Shown here in pieces: positions 26,581-35,581 of a DNA stretch of 64,000 nt (its first letter is position 1; each line of letters opens with the position of its first letter). A model generated the notes under the pieces. That model saw nothing but the letters and a program-made list of their open reading frames with translations. It did no database searches and was not told the origin of the DNA. The position numbers and the translations under genes are program-made. Origin of the DNA: Hasllibacter sp. MH4015 (GTDB lineage: Bacteria; Pseudomonadota; Alphaproteobacteria; Rhodobacterales; Rhodobacteraceae); the NCBI RefSeq assembly GCF_020177575.1, contig NZ_JAHTBK010000001.1, forward strand, positions 496,001-560,000. Direction: 5' to 3'.

Positions 26581-26711
26581 TGATCGCTGGCCCGCGGGTG
26601 AGCGATCCGACGTGCATGTGGGGCACTTTATGGTTGCCAGATCAGCGCACAGAACGGGCGAAGCACCTGGATCAGCCAGATCGCTGACCCGGGGGGCGGG
26701 CCAGCGATTGC
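26581..26711. repeat. Pair of mutually inverted hairpins
   Basis: GATCGCT (26582) pairs with AGCGATC (26601). About 97 bases away GATCGCTG (26679) pairs with CAGCGAT (26702). The second unit is close to the reverse complement of the first, with a five-base insertion in its loop. They fill much of the 270-base gap between the amidotransferase and the second ligase gene. Confidence 0.55.
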
Positions 26712-26769
26712 CCGGCGGCCTGCGGCCTTGATTCCGGGCCATCCCGCCGGGTCGGCGATGGACTGGCTT

Positions 26770-28104
26770 TCACACAGTATCCAGGTAAAGTTCCTGCTGC
26801 TCCTCGGCGCTCAATTCGGCCATGTAGCGCATTTCCTGCCGCTTCGTGGCGAGGAAGTTGGCGCGCAATTCTTCGGGGAAGATCCGCGCGATCGCCTCGC
26901 TCTTGTCGAAGGCCTCAATCGCATCGGCCCAGGTGATCGGCAGTTGCGGCAGATCCGCCCCGTAGGCGCTGCCCTTAACCGGGGCGGGTGGGGCCTCCGC
27001 CCGTTCTATGCCATCAAGCGCGGCCCCCAGAACGGCGGCCAGGAAGAGGTAAGGATTGATGTCGCCGCCTGCCACGCGATGCTCGATCCGCCGCGCCGCG
27101 GGGGCGCCTGCGGGCACGCGCAGGGCGGTTGTCCGGTTCTCGTACGCCCAGGCGGCGGCGGTCGGCGCATGGGCGCCGGGGACATAGCGGTCATAGCTGC
27201 TGGCATGGGGCGCGAAGACGAGCATGGAGCCGGGCATCGCCGCCAGGCATCCGGCAATCGCATGGTGCAGCGCGTCGGACCCCTCCGCCCCGCCATTGTC
27301 GAAGATGTTGCGCCCCTCCGCATCCAGCACGGAGAAATGGGTGTGCAACCCGTTGCCCGCGTAATCAGGGTAGGGCTTGGCCATGAAACTCGCCGCGAAG
27401 CCGTACGATCGCGCCAGCCCGCGCGTCAGCAACTTGAAGAGCCACGCATCGTCCGCCGCCTTCATCGCGTCGGGCTGGTGATCCATGTTGATCTCGAACT
27501 GGCCGGGGCCCGCCTCGGAAATCATTGTGTCGGCGGGAATGTCCATCGCCTCGCATGCATCGTAAAGCGCGGTCAGGAACCCGTCGAACGCATCAAGCTG
27601 CCGCAGCGCGAGGATTTCCGCCTGCTGCCTGCGAATACCGGATCGGGGCGAGGGCGGCACGCGCAACTCCTTTCCCCTATCGTCGATAATGTAGAATTCC
27701 AGCTCCGTCGCGACCACGGGCGTCAGCCCGCGCGCCCGGTAGCGGTCGACCACACGGGCCAGCGCGTGACGCGGATCGCCGTCGAACGGGGTGCCGTCTT
27801 CGTGGAACATCCAGATCGGCAGGAGCGCCGTCGGTGTTTCCAGCCACGGGACGGGCACGAAGCCCCGCTCGGTCGGTTTCAGGATGCCGTCCGGATCGCC
27901 CGCCTCGAACACCAGGGGGCTGTCGTCGATATCCTCCCCCCAGATGTCGAGGTTCAGGACGGAATAGGGAAACCGTGTACCGTCGGTGATCGCTTTGCCT
28001 GCGGAGCGGCGGGCAATCCGCTTGCCGCGCGCCTGTCCGTTGAGGTCGGCGGCCACCATGCGGATGGACTTGATCTGCGGGTTTTCGAGAAGAAAGTCAC
28101 TCAT
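26770..28104 (-). CDS. Second glutamine synthetase-family ligase
   Basis: 444-aa GlnA/PuuA-family ligase, distinct from the one at 24458. Signatures are ATELEFYIID, QFEINMDHQPDAMKAADD, GLHTHFSVLDAEG, NRTTALRVPAG and RRIEHRVAGGDINPYLF. It too lacks the adenylylation site. The start overlaps the permease stop by 4 bases (ATGA), so transport and ligation are co-expressed. This suggests the imported compound is gamma-glutamylated. Its amine partner is unknown. Confidence 0.88.
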   Translation of the reverse strand: MSDFLLENPQIKSIRMVAADLNGQARGKRIARRSAGKAITDGTRFPYSVLNLDIWGEDIDDSPLVFEAGDPDGILKPTERGFVPVPWLETPTALLPIWMFHEDGTPFDGDPRHALARVVDRYRARGLTPVVATELEFYIIDDRGKELRVPPSPRSGIRRQQAEILALRQLDAFDGFLTALYDACEAMDIPADTMISEAGPGQFEINMDHQPDAMKAADDAWLFKLLTRGLARSYGFAASFMAKPYPDYAGNGLHTHFSVLDAEGRNIFDNGGAEGSDALHHAIAGCLAAMPGSMLVFAPHASSYDRYVPGAHAPTAAAWAYENRTTALRVPAGAPAARRIEHRVAGGDINPYLFLAAVLGAALDGIERAEAPPAPVKGSAYGADLPQLPITWADAIEAFDKSEAIARIFPEELRANFLATKRQEMRYMAELSAEEQQELYLDTV

Positions 28105-28940
28105 CGGATCAGGTTCGGCCGCAAGCGCAATTTCCGCCGCCGGTCCTTGGGCAAGTGACGGTTCAGGCGGCGGTTGATCGCACCGAACAGCGTGATGATC
28201 AGAAGGGTCAGGACCACGAAATAGGCACCCACAATGGGATAAGGGATGAAGGGGTTGAACGTCCGCTCTGCGAAATAGGATGCGTAATAAAGGGCATCCC
28301 CGCGTTGCTGGAAGGCCGGGAAGGAGCTGAAGAAAACCAGCGCCGTCGCGTGGAACAGGAAGATCGCCTCGTTCGTATAGGCGGGCCAGGCCAGGCGCAT
28401 CGTAGTGGGGAAGGTGATCCGCCGGAACTTCTTCCAACCGCTGAGGCCAAAGGCATCCGCCGCCTCCAGATCGCCGCGCGGCACGGCGCGCAATGCGCCA
28501 TAGAAGATCTCGGCAGCGTAGGCGGACGTGTTGAGGAAGAGCACGATGAGCGCGCCGAGCCAGGCGCGGGCAAACCAGCGCGTCTCCGCCTCGATCGCGA
28601 TACCGAACAGCTCGAACTCGAAGCCGAGACGCGGGATCATCACGAAGGCCTCGTAAGCCATGAAGAACTGGATGAAGAGCGGTGAGCCCCGGAACAGGAA
28701 GATGAACCATTCCGCGGGCTTGCGCGCCCAGGGTGAGGCGGCGGCCTTGGCGCAGGCGAGTGCCACCGCGAAGACAAACCCGAGGGACAGGGCCACCAGC
28801 CCGAAATAGACGTTCCAGATCATGCCGGAGCCGATCAGGACCACCTGTTCACAAATCCCGATCTCGCCGCGCGGCAGGAGCCGTTCGCCGATCCCGATGG
28901 AGCGCAGGGCATAGGCGTTGATCGCCTCCAGACAGGTCAT
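28101..28940 (-). CDS. Polar amino acid ABC transporter permease (HisM/HisQ type)
   Basis: 279-aa inner-membrane permease of the PAAT family with about five helices. Motifs are FIFLFRGSPLFIQFFMAYEAF and the EAA loop VPRGDLEAADAFGLSGWKKF. The ATG start overlaps the upstream permease stop by 4 bases. It pairs with the permease at 28937; the binding protein (32281) and ATPase (33988) are encoded further upstream on the same strand. Confidence 0.9.
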   Translation of the reverse strand: MTCLEAINAYALRSIGIGERLLPRGEIGICEQVVLIGSGMIWNVYFGLVALSLGFVFAVALACAKAAASPWARKPAEWFIFLFRGSPLFIQFFMAYEAFVMIPRLGFEFELFGIAIEAETRWFARAWLGALIVLFLNTSAYAAEIFYGALRAVPRGDLEAADAFGLSGWKKFRRITFPTTMRLAWPAYTNEAIFLFHATALVFFSSFPAFQQRGDALYYASYFAERTFNPFIPYPIVGAYFVVLTLLIITLFGAINRRLNRHLPKDRRRKLRLRPNLIR

Positions 28941-29803
28941 GGTGCGGCCCCCACGGCGCTGGCCTGTCCGCGCGACAGGCGGCGGGTCAGGCGGCCAAGA
29001 ACAATCTCCGAGACGCGGGTGAAGCCGAGGTAGAAGATCAGCAGGGCAAGGAAATACCAAAAGCGCCAATCGGGATGCGGGTAAGCGAAGCGCGAATTTC
29101 GCGACCCGCCAATTTCGCGGGCCCAATAGACGATGTCCTCGATGCCCAATAGGAACAGAAGCGGCGTGGCCTTGATCAGGATCATCCAGATATTCGAAAG
29201 CCCGGGCAGGGCGTAGATCCACATCTGCGGCACCAGCACGCGCCAGAAGGTCTGCCGGCGGGTCATGCCATAGGCCTCGGCCGTTTCCAATTGCCCGCGC
29301 GGGACAGCGTTCATCGCGCCGTAAAGGACGTTGCCGCAAAACGCGCCGAATACGATGGCGTAGGTGAAGATCGCGAGCGCGAAATTATAGGTCTCGTGTA
29401 TCCATTGGGGCGCATTGCCCTGGGGCGTGCGGGCGGCATCGCAGACGAGGAAATTCGCGCCCTGCCGGATCGGCTCATCCCAGTCGGGGCAGGTGATGAG
29501 ATGGCGGATATATTCGATGCCCTGGTCCAGCACGAGCACGAAGAACAGAAAGAACACGATGTCCGGGATGCCACGCACCATGGATGTGTACCCTTTGCCC
29601 AGAAGGCGCAGGGGAAAGAGGCGCGAGCGGGATGCGGTGGCGGCCCCGAAGCCCATCGCCAGCGACAAGGGTGCGGTGATTGCCAGAAGGGCGAAGACCA
29701 CAAGGAAGCTCTGATAGAACAGCATATGGACGCCGTTCGTCAGGTAGCAGGAGAACCATTGGAAGGTCTCTAGCGTCGAAGGGTCTTCGCAGAAGCTGAA
29801 CAT
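28937..29803 (-). CDS. Polar amino acid ABC transporter permease (HisQ/HisM type)
   Basis: 288-aa permease. Signatures are KGYTSMVRGIPDIVFFLFF and the EAA loop VPRGQLETAEAYGMTRRQTF. A longer periplasmic loop (about residues 85-130, with CPDWDEP and CDAARTPQGN cysteines) is inserted before the EAA region. ATG 29803 starts the conserved MFSFCEDP; upstream in-frame codons look non-coding. A 188-base AT-richer gap upstream probably carries the promoter for this operon. Confidence 0.9.
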   Translation of the reverse strand: MFSFCEDPSTLETFQWFSCYLTNGVHMLFYQSFLVVFALLAITAPLSLAMGFGAATASRSRLFPLRLLGKGYTSMVRGIPDIVFFLFFVLVLDQGIEYIRHLITCPDWDEPIRQGANFLVCDAARTPQGNAPQWIHETYNFALAIFTYAIVFGAFCGNVLYGAMNAVPRGQLETAEAYGMTRRQTFWRVLVPQMWIYALPGLSNIWMILIKATPLLFLLGIEDIVYWAREIGGSRNSRFAYPHPDWRFWYFLALLIFYLGFTRVSEIVLGRLTRRLSRGQASAVGAAP

Positions 29804-29991
29804 GCGGGTCCGGGGCAGCGGAGGGTTTGGGTATTTATGGAGGAAAGGGGCGCGGGCGATAGCCCTAAAATGCGGGTGGCGGGTTCTGTCCGTGGTGGAA
29901 GACCGCGTGCTGCGTGGGGTCGGTTGCACGCTTGCAACCGGGGGTTAAGCATCGGAAGCTAAACGGAAAAAGAATTCTTGTTAGGGATTTC

Positions 29992-30912
29992 TTAAGACAT
30001 TGAACCTGTTGGGGCCTGCGCTTTGCGCCGTAAAGGAGACCAAAGGAGAAGCAGCCCAAGGGCGAGCGCTGCAAGGGGCGGAAGCAGGGCGATCCAGACG
30101 ACAAGATGAACGCGCGCCGTGGCGGCACGCCAGGGTCGGGTGGCGGTGTGATGTGCCGCAACGGCCTCCGTGTAAGGGCCGGGCTGGCAGAGGAGCGTCT
30201 CGGGATGGGGAAAATCGAGGCCGGTATTGAACGCGTGCAGGTGCATCTCCCGCTGCCATGCGGACAAGGCGCGCGCGTAGTCCTCCGCCGTTGCGAATGC
30301 CGGGCGCCGGGGGGCTTCGGGGATGACAGGACGCTCCGGCCTATCGCCCAGAACGTTTTGGCGGAAGGTGTCGATGGTTGCGATTTCACAGGTCGCTGTA
30401 GGGTTGGCCAGGAAGCCCGAAAGCTGCGGGCGCGGGTCAGAGGCCAGCAGTCTGACATCTTCCAACGTGGGCCGGATCGGGGACGTAGCCCAGACAAGTC
30501 CGATCCAGACCAGGCTGGCGAGGCCCCAAACGCTCCAGAGCGTTCCCCGAAACCGACCAACTGACCGGAATAGCCTGGTCCGGCCGAGCCGCCTGAGACC
30601 GGGCAGAAGAAGGGGGATCGAAAGGAGTAGCGGCGGGACAAGCGCGATTGAAAGGGTCGTCAGCAGGTCAAAGCGCGCGCGTTCGATCAGGGATCGTTCT
30701 TCGACATAGGCGGAGATCACGGCCTGGCGGGTTTCCGGTGCGGCCAACACGATGTCGTTGCCATCTGGCAAAGGCAAAAGCGCAACAGCCAGATTGGGCA
30801 GGATCGGCGCCACCGTGCTGGACGCGAGCAGGATGAGCGTCACCCAGATCGCGGCCATAATCGCCCAAATCCAGAAGAAAATCTGAAATGTCATTTGTGC
30901 CAACGTCGCCAT
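29992..30912 (-). CDS. Multi-helix membrane protein of unknown function
   Basis: About 306 aa with four predicted transmembrane segments: near residues 7-32, 90-112, 130-150 and 270-293. A periplasmic or cytoplasmic domain of about 115 residues lies between helices three and four. No recognised family. The start is uncertain (ATG 30912 or 30894; neither has a clear ribosome-binding site). It lies between the permease operon and the divergent nitronate monooxygenase gene and may be unrelated to transport. Confidence 0.62.
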   Translation of the reverse strand: MATLAQMTFQIFFWIWAIMAAIWVTLILLASSTVAPILPNLAVALLPLPDGNDIVLAAPETRQAVISAYVEERSLIERARFDLLTTLSIALVPPLLLSIPLLLPGLRRLGRTRLFRSVGRFRGTLWSVWGLASLVWIGLVWATSPIRPTLEDVRLLASDPRPQLSGFLANPTATCEIATIDTFRQNVLGDRPERPVIPEAPRRPAFATAEDYARALSAWQREMHLHAFNTGLDFPHPETLLCQPGPYTEAVAAHHTATRPWRAATARVHLVVWIALLPPLAALALGLLLLWSPLRRKAQAPTGSMS

Positions 30913-31156
30913 TGGCGCGGGATACATCGGCCATGCGGTAAAAACTTGGCGCTGCGAGGTGCGGATCGAGACGCGCGGATGCGTCCGAGAGGGGTTGCGC
31001 CCTGACGGAGTGACTTCCGGCGCGGCATGCCCGATCCGACATGTGCCGATGCGACCAGATCTCCCATATCGCCGTGGCGCGCGCGCAACCGCAGGCACGC
31101 TGTTTGACACATGCACCGATCGGGCATCCAATGGGCGCAAATCGGGGAGGGAAGCT

Positions 31157-32149
31157 TTGAAAACGGGTCTTTCTGACGTCTTGGGCGTGGAGAAGCCGAT
31201 CCTGTCCGCCCCCATGGCGGGCGCGGCGGGTCCTGATCTTGTCGCGGCCGTTTGCAATGCCGGCGGCTATGGTGTGATCCCGCTTTGGGGCAGATCGAAA
31301 GATTACGTAAGCGACGGTATTGATGAGCTTCGCGCGCGGACGGACCGGAACTTTGCCGTCAATCTGAACCTGTCCTTTCCGTATGAAGACCAGTTGGACA
31401 TGTGCATCGCCAAAAGCGTGCATGGGGTGTCGCTGTTCTGGGGAATGGAGCCGTCGACCATCGCGCGGGCCAAGGCAGCGGGCCTGATCGTTCTGGTCAG
31501 TGTCGGGACAGCGAGTGAGGCTGAAATCGCCGCAGATGCCGGTGCCGACGCGATCGTCGCCCAGGGATGGGAGGCCGGGGGTCATGTCTGGGGCCAAGTA
31601 TCGACCATGGCGCTTGTCCCGGCGGTCGTGGATGCGGTCGACGTTCCCGTCGTTGCCGCGGGGGGCATTGCCGACGGTCGCGGGATGGCCGCGGCCATGA
31701 TGCTGGGTGCCTCGGGTGTCTGGATCGGCACGCGCCTGTTGGCCAGTTCGGAGGCGACGATCCACGACACGTATCGCCAAAGCATCCTCAACGCGACCGA
31801 GGCCGATACGCAATGGGCCCACGATCTCTATGATGTCGGATGGCCGGACGCACCCCACCGCGCGTTGTCCAATTCGACATCGCGGGCTTGGCTTGACGCA
31901 GGGTGTTCCGGGCCTGGCAACAGGCCGGGGGAAGGGGAGCGGATCGGGCAGCGGCCCAACGGCGATCCCGTCCTTCGCTACCAGAGCTACACGCCGATGC
32001 CCGGCACAAGTGGCGACGTGGCAGCGATGTCGCTTTGGTCAGGCCAAGGCGTGTCGCTGGTGCGCGAGGTCATGCCGGCGGCGGATATCGTCGATGAGAT
32101 CTATGAAGGTGCGAAGACCTGCCTGCGGAACGGGGCCACGGCCCTCTGA
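31157..32149 (+). CDS. Nitronate monooxygenase / enoyl reductase-like FMN protein
   Basis: 330-aa TIM-barrel FMN enzyme of the 2-nitropropane dioxygenase family, oxidising nitronates such as propionate 3-nitronate. Key stretches are PILSAPMAGAAGPDLVAAVCNAGG, VAQGWEAGGHVWG (catalytic His) and PVVAAGGIADGRGMAAAMMLGASGVWIGTRLL (phosphate binding). Translation starts at TTG 31157 behind GGGGAGGG; no in-frame ATG is near. It is the only plus-strand gene between 19178 and 40088, and is transcribed divergently from the membrane protein gene. Confidence 0.87.
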   Translation: MKTGLSDVLGVEKPILSAPMAGAAGPDLVAAVCNAGGYGVIPLWGRSKDYVSDGIDELRARTDRNFAVNLNLSFPYEDQLDMCIAKSVHGVSLFWGMEPSTIARAKAAGLIVLVSVGTASEAEIAADAGADAIVAQGWEAGGHVWGQVSTMALVPAVVDAVDVPVVAAGGIADGRGMAAAMMLGASGVWIGTRLLASSEATIHDTYRQSILNATEADTQWAHDLYDVGWPDAPHRALSNSTSRAWLDAGCSGPGNRPGEGERIGQRPNGDPVLRYQSYTPMPGTSGDVAAMSLWSGQGVSLVREVMPAADIVDEIYEGAKTCLRNGATAL

Positions 32150-32225
32150 AATGCTCCGTGCGCCGTGGCGCGCGATCCGGGAGGTGGAACCTTTGCGCGA
32201 TTGCCCATTCCCGGGCCTAAACGAA

Positions 32226-32256
32226 AAGCGCGGGCCAGCTGGTGCCGCCCGCGCTT
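32226..32256. terminator. Bidirectional intrinsic terminator
   Basis: AAGCGCGGGC pairs perfectly with GCCCGCGCTT over 10 bp, with A residues on the left and a T-rich right flank (CTGTTT). It lies between the convergent nitronate monooxygenase and binding-protein genes and can serve both. Confidence 0.75.
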
Positions 32257-32280
32257 CTGTTTCCGTGACGGATCAGACCC

Positions 32281-33009
32281 TTACCAGGTCTGGGTGTCCT
32301 CGCCGAACCACTCGATCAGGAGCGCATTGAGCGAGCCGTCTTCCTTCATGGAGGTGATCGCCGCGTCGAAGGCTTCGATCAGCTCATCGCCCTCGCGCAG
32401 GCCCATGCCGACACCGCCGCCCAAGGGGACCGGGTCGAGGATGATCGACATGTCGGCATCCTCATCGGCGATCTGGGTCAGGAAGTCGTTGTCGGCGAAG
32501 ACGGCATCGGCCTCACCGTTGCGCACGGCGGCGACGGTCTCATCCGGCGTTGCGAATTCGATCAGCGTCACGCCTTCCTGCTCCGCCAGGTAGCCGGCCT
32601 GGATCGTGCCGGTCTGGGCCGCGACGACCGCGCCGTCGAGCGACAGGTCGGGGTCCATGCCCATGAAGAGCGAGGGGGTGGGCGGGATATAGGCTTGGGT
32701 GAAGTCGATCACCTCGTCGCGTTCATCGGTGATGCTCATGCCCGCGATGATGGTGTCGTAATTGCCGGAGGTCAGGTTGGGGATGATCGAATCCCACTCG
32801 TTCGTGACCCATTCGCAGGTCAGCTCGGCTCGGGCGCACAGCTCATCGCCCAGCGCGCGTTCCAGCCCGTCGACTTCGCCGTCATCGTTGATGAAGTTGT
32901 AGGGAGGGTAGGCGCCCTCGGTGCCCATGCGCACCACGGAATGGGCGTCGGCGAAGGCCATGCCGGCCGTGAGGGCCAGCGCGGTTGTGGTCAGGATGAT
33001 CTTTTTCAT
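32281..33009 (-). CDS. Polar amino acid ABC transporter substrate-binding protein (HisJ type)
   Basis: 242-aa periplasmic binding protein with a clean signal peptide (MKKIILTTTALALTAGMAFA). Family motifs are YPPYNFINDDGEVDGLERALGDEL, GNYDTIIAGMSITDERDEVIDFT and GVGMGLREGDELIEAFDAAI. It would deliver a basic or polar amino acid or amine to the permeases encoded at 28101-29803. ATG 33009 was chosen for the GGAG six bases upstream; an ATG at 33021 is in frame. A hairpin sits just upstream of the ribosome-binding site. Confidence 0.92.
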   Translation of the reverse strand: MKKIILTTTALALTAGMAFADAHSVVRMGTEGAYPPYNFINDDGEVDGLERALGDELCARAELTCEWVTNEWDSIIPNLTSGNYDTIIAGMSITDERDEVIDFTQAYIPPTPSLFMGMDPDLSLDGAVVAAQTGTIQAGYLAEQEGVTLIEFATPDETVAAVRNGEADAVFADNDFLTQIADEDADMSIILDPVPLGGGVGMGLREGDELIEAFDAAITSMKEDGSLNALLIEWFGEDTQTW

Positions 33010-33025
33010 CGGGTTCTCCATGTTG

Positions 33026-33059
33026 ACACCCCCCGCTGTTTTGTCGGTGGCGGGGGTGT
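33026..33059 (-). other. GC-rich hairpin in the leader of the binding-protein gene
   Basis: ACACCCCCGC pairs with GCGGGGGGTGT (one bulged base) around a loop containing CACCGACAAAACA, ending about ten bases before the ribosome-binding site. Without a T run it is not a terminator. It may stabilise the mRNA or hold back upstream readthrough, a common feature of abundant binding-protein transcripts. Confidence 0.55.
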
Positions 33060-33110
33060 GGTGATGGCATTGATTGATAGTGGAAATGGAGGGGAGGGCA
33101 AGATGCCGTG

Positions 33111-33986
33111 TCACCGGACGGTGGCGGTGGCGGGGCGGCGCAGCAGGACGAGGCCCGCGCCCACGATCAGCGCGCCACCGATCACGATGGCGGGGCCGGG
33201 CAAATCACCGAACCACAGGAAGCCGACGAGGACGCTGCCCAGAAGCTCCACATAGACCAGCGGGGCGAGGGTGGAGGCCTCCGTCAGGCGCGCGGCGAGG
33301 ATCGTCAGCATGTGGACGATGACAGACAGCGCGCCGATGGCCGCGATCATGGGCCAGAGGGTCGCAGGGACGGGGGTGGCGGTGAACACGGCTTGGGGCG
33401 TCAGAAGAAGCGCGCCGAGGGTGCATTGGAAGGCCAACGTCTGGAACGGGTCGGTTCGCGCGGCGGCACGGCGGGTGGCGATCAGGTAGCACGCGAAGAG
33501 CGCGCCGGAACCCAGCGCCAGCAGCATGTCGAGCGAAATGTCGCTGCCCGGGCGCAGGATGACCAGGGTGCCTGCCAATCCCAGCACCAGGCTGAGGCCC
33601 TTGGCGCGGGTCATCGGCTCCCCGAAAAACGCGACGGACAGGAACACGGCGATGACGGGGCCCACGAGATAGCCGGTGATCGCGGTGGCCAGCGGCAGGC
33701 GCGCGATGGCCACGAAGTAGAGCGTCATGGCCGCGACAAGAAACATTGTACGCAGGGTGTGCGCCGCCAGGTCCTCGCGCGGGAAAACGTGGCGCGGCCC
33801 GAGGCGCAAAGCGGCAAGCGGCACGACGATGCAGGCCGCGACGGCGTAACGCGCCCAGGAGATGAAGAGCGGTGACAGGCTGTCGGACAGCGCCTTGGCG
33901 ATGCCATCGGCCAGCGGCACGGTCAGCATGGCCACGACCATCAGGACGATGCCGCGCAGGTGCTGGCCGTCCTGGGCGTCGGTCAT
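33111..33986 (-). CDS. EamA/DMT-family transporter
   Basis: 291-aa ten-helix drug/metabolite exporter-type protein with two EamA repeats (about residues 10-140 and 155-285). Typical stretches are LYFVAIARLPLATAITGYLVGPVIAV and ASTLAPLVYVELLGSVLVGFLWFGDLP. ATG 33986 lies one base from the ATPase stop. Its position between the ATPase and the binding protein suggests co-expression with the importer. The substrate is unknown. Confidence 0.85.
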   Translation of the reverse strand: MTDAQDGQHLRGIVLMVVAMLTVPLADGIAKALSDSLSPLFISWARYAVAACIVVPLAALRLGPRHVFPREDLAAHTLRTMFLVAAMTLYFVAIARLPLATAITGYLVGPVIAVFLSVAFFGEPMTRAKGLSLVLGLAGTLVILRPGSDISLDMLLALGSGALFACYLIATRRAAARTDPFQTLAFQCTLGALLLTPQAVFTATPVPATLWPMIAAIGALSVIVHMLTILAARLTEASTLAPLVYVELLGSVLVGFLWFGDLPGPAIVIGGALIVGAGLVLLRRPATATVR

Positions 33987-33987
33987 G

Positions 33988-34770
33988 TCAGGCGGTTTCG
34001 GAATGGCTGAGGAATTGGCGCAGGCGTTCGGAGGTCGCGTTGTTGCCAAACAGAGCGGCAGGCGGGCCCTGCTCCTCCACCAGACCCTGATGCAGAAACA
34101 CGACATGGGAGGACAGGTCGCGGGCCATACGCATGTCGTGGGTGACGAGGATCATGGTGCGCCCCTCTTCGGCGAGGGACCGGATCACGCGGATGACCTC
34201 CTGCTCCAGCTCAGGGTCGAGGGCAGAGGTCGGCTCATCGAAGAGAAGCGCGCGGGGCTCCATGCAGAGCGCGCGTGCGATCGCGGCGCGTTGCTGTTGC
34301 CCGCCGCTGAGCTCTGACGGCCAGGCGTCGCATTTCGCCCCGATCCCCACCTTGTCCAGAAGGGTGCGGGCGCGGTCCTCGACCTCGGCCCGGTCCTTAC
34401 CCAGAACGGTGACGGGCGCTTCCATGACGTTTTGCAGGATCGTCAGGTGGGACCAGAGGTTGAAGCTCTGAAACACCGTGGAGAGGTTGGTGCGGATGCG
34501 GCGAACCTGCGCGGCGTCGGCGGGGCGGCGGGCGTGGCCGGTGCCTTTCCACTTGACCGGCTCCCCTTCGAACAGGATCTCGCCCTGCTGGCTGTCCTCC
34601 AGAAGGTTGGCGCAACGCAGAAGCGTGGATTTGCCGGAGCCCGAGGACCCGATGAGGGAGACGACATCACCTGCCCGGGCCGCCAAATCAACCCCCTTGA
34701 GCACGTCCAGTGCGCCAAAGCTCTTGTGCAGGCCCCTTATGTCGATGACGGGGGGTTGGTTGCTGTCCAC
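33988..34770 (-). CDS. Polar amino acid ABC transporter ATP-binding protein (HisP/GlnQ type)
   Basis: 260-aa ATPase. Walker A is GSSGSGKST at residues 41-49; the signature is LSGGQQQRAAIARAL; Walker B is LLFDEPTSALDPE; the H-loop is in LVTHDMRMARDL. The start is GTG 34770, behind AGGGAAA. It energises the permease pair at 28101-29803, although separated from them by several genes. Upstream sits the PhnD-like gene, spaced by 43 bases. Confidence 0.92.
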   Translation of the reverse strand: MDSNQPPVIDIRGLHKSFGALDVLKGVDLAARAGDVVSLIGSSGSGKSTLLRCANLLEDSQQGEILFEGEPVKWKGTGHARRPADAAQVRRIRTNLSTVFQSFNLWSHLTILQNVMEAPVTVLGKDRAEVEDRARTLLDKVGIGAKCDAWPSELSGGQQQRAAIARALCMEPRALLFDEPTSALDPELEQEVIRVIRSLAEEGRTMILVTHDMRMARDLSSHVVFLHQGLVEEQGPPAALFGNNATSERLRQFLSHSETA

Positions 34771-34813
34771 CGCGCGTTTCCCTGATCGTTTCAGACCTTG
34801 TGCCCGGAATGGC

Positions 34814-35581
34814 CTAGGCAGGCAATGGGCAAGCGGGCTGGGGCGGGATCGGCAAGTCGGTATACGCGGCCTCGGGCAGGGGCACGATGGCGCGCAGCAT
34901 GAGCGTGTCGCGCGCGTCCTCGGGCAGGGCGGAGAGCGCGTCTTGCAGGGCGGCCCGATAGGGGGCGGGGTCCACTTTCCCGGCGGTAATGAAGCTGATG
35001 CCCGGGCTGGGATCGGTATCCGCAACGATCCGCAGGCCTGCGGTAAGGGCGGGGTCCCAGCGGTCCATCAGGGCATAGCTTTGCGCGTCGATAGATGCGA
35101 AATCCGCCCGATCCTCCGCCACGGCCCGCGCGCTGGCGCGGTGTGCGCCGGTGACGTGGAAGGAAGATGGCGAGAGGTTGAGGCGCTCGAATGACATCCA
35201 CGGGGAGGCCCATCCCGAATGGCTGTCGAAACCGTTGAGCGCGAAGCGGGCACCGTCGAAATCATCGAGGGTCGGGCGGGGATCGCCCGCACGCGCGACG
35301 ATGTGGGAGAGATATTGCCCCGGCCCCGCACCGGGCAGCCCGAAATCCGCCGCCCCGATGAGTGTGACCGTGTCGCGGAACCGAGCGCGGTAGGGCAGGT
35401 TGCAGATCTGGCCCAGGACAAGGTCGTCCCGGCCCCAGCATTCGACGACGGGTGCGTCGTGGGAAAGCCTGTCCGGGGCCGAAATGCCACGCGCGCGCAG
35501 GCCTTGCGCGGTGAGGTTCCAGAAGATGTCCAGCGCGCCCCGCGTCTCCGGGCGCAGGTACATCGGAAGGCTTGCGATCAT
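34814..35581 (-). CDS. PhnD-like phosphate/phosphonate-type substrate-binding protein
   Basis: 255-aa protein of the periplasmic-binding type 2 (PhnD) superfamily. It has the conserved ARFALNGFDSHSGWASPW and ADFASIDAQSYALMD stretches. No clear signal peptide is visible (it begins MIASLPMYLRPETRGALD), so it may be cytoplasmic, as are several stand-alone members. No phosphonate genes are nearby. The stop of the TerB-like gene start region overlaps by 4 bases. Confidence 0.72.
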   Translation of the reverse strand: MIASLPMYLRPETRGALDIFWNLTAQGLRARGISAPDRLSHDAPVVECWGRDDLVLGQICNLPYRARFRDTVTLIGAADFGLPGAGPGQYLSHIVARAGDPRPTLDDFDGARFALNGFDSHSGWASPWMSFERLNLSPSSFHVTGAHRASARAVAEDRADFASIDAQSYALMDRWDPALTAGLRIVADTDPSPGISFITAGKVDPAPYRAALQDALSALPEDARDTLMLRAIVPLPEAAYTDLPIPPQPACPLPA

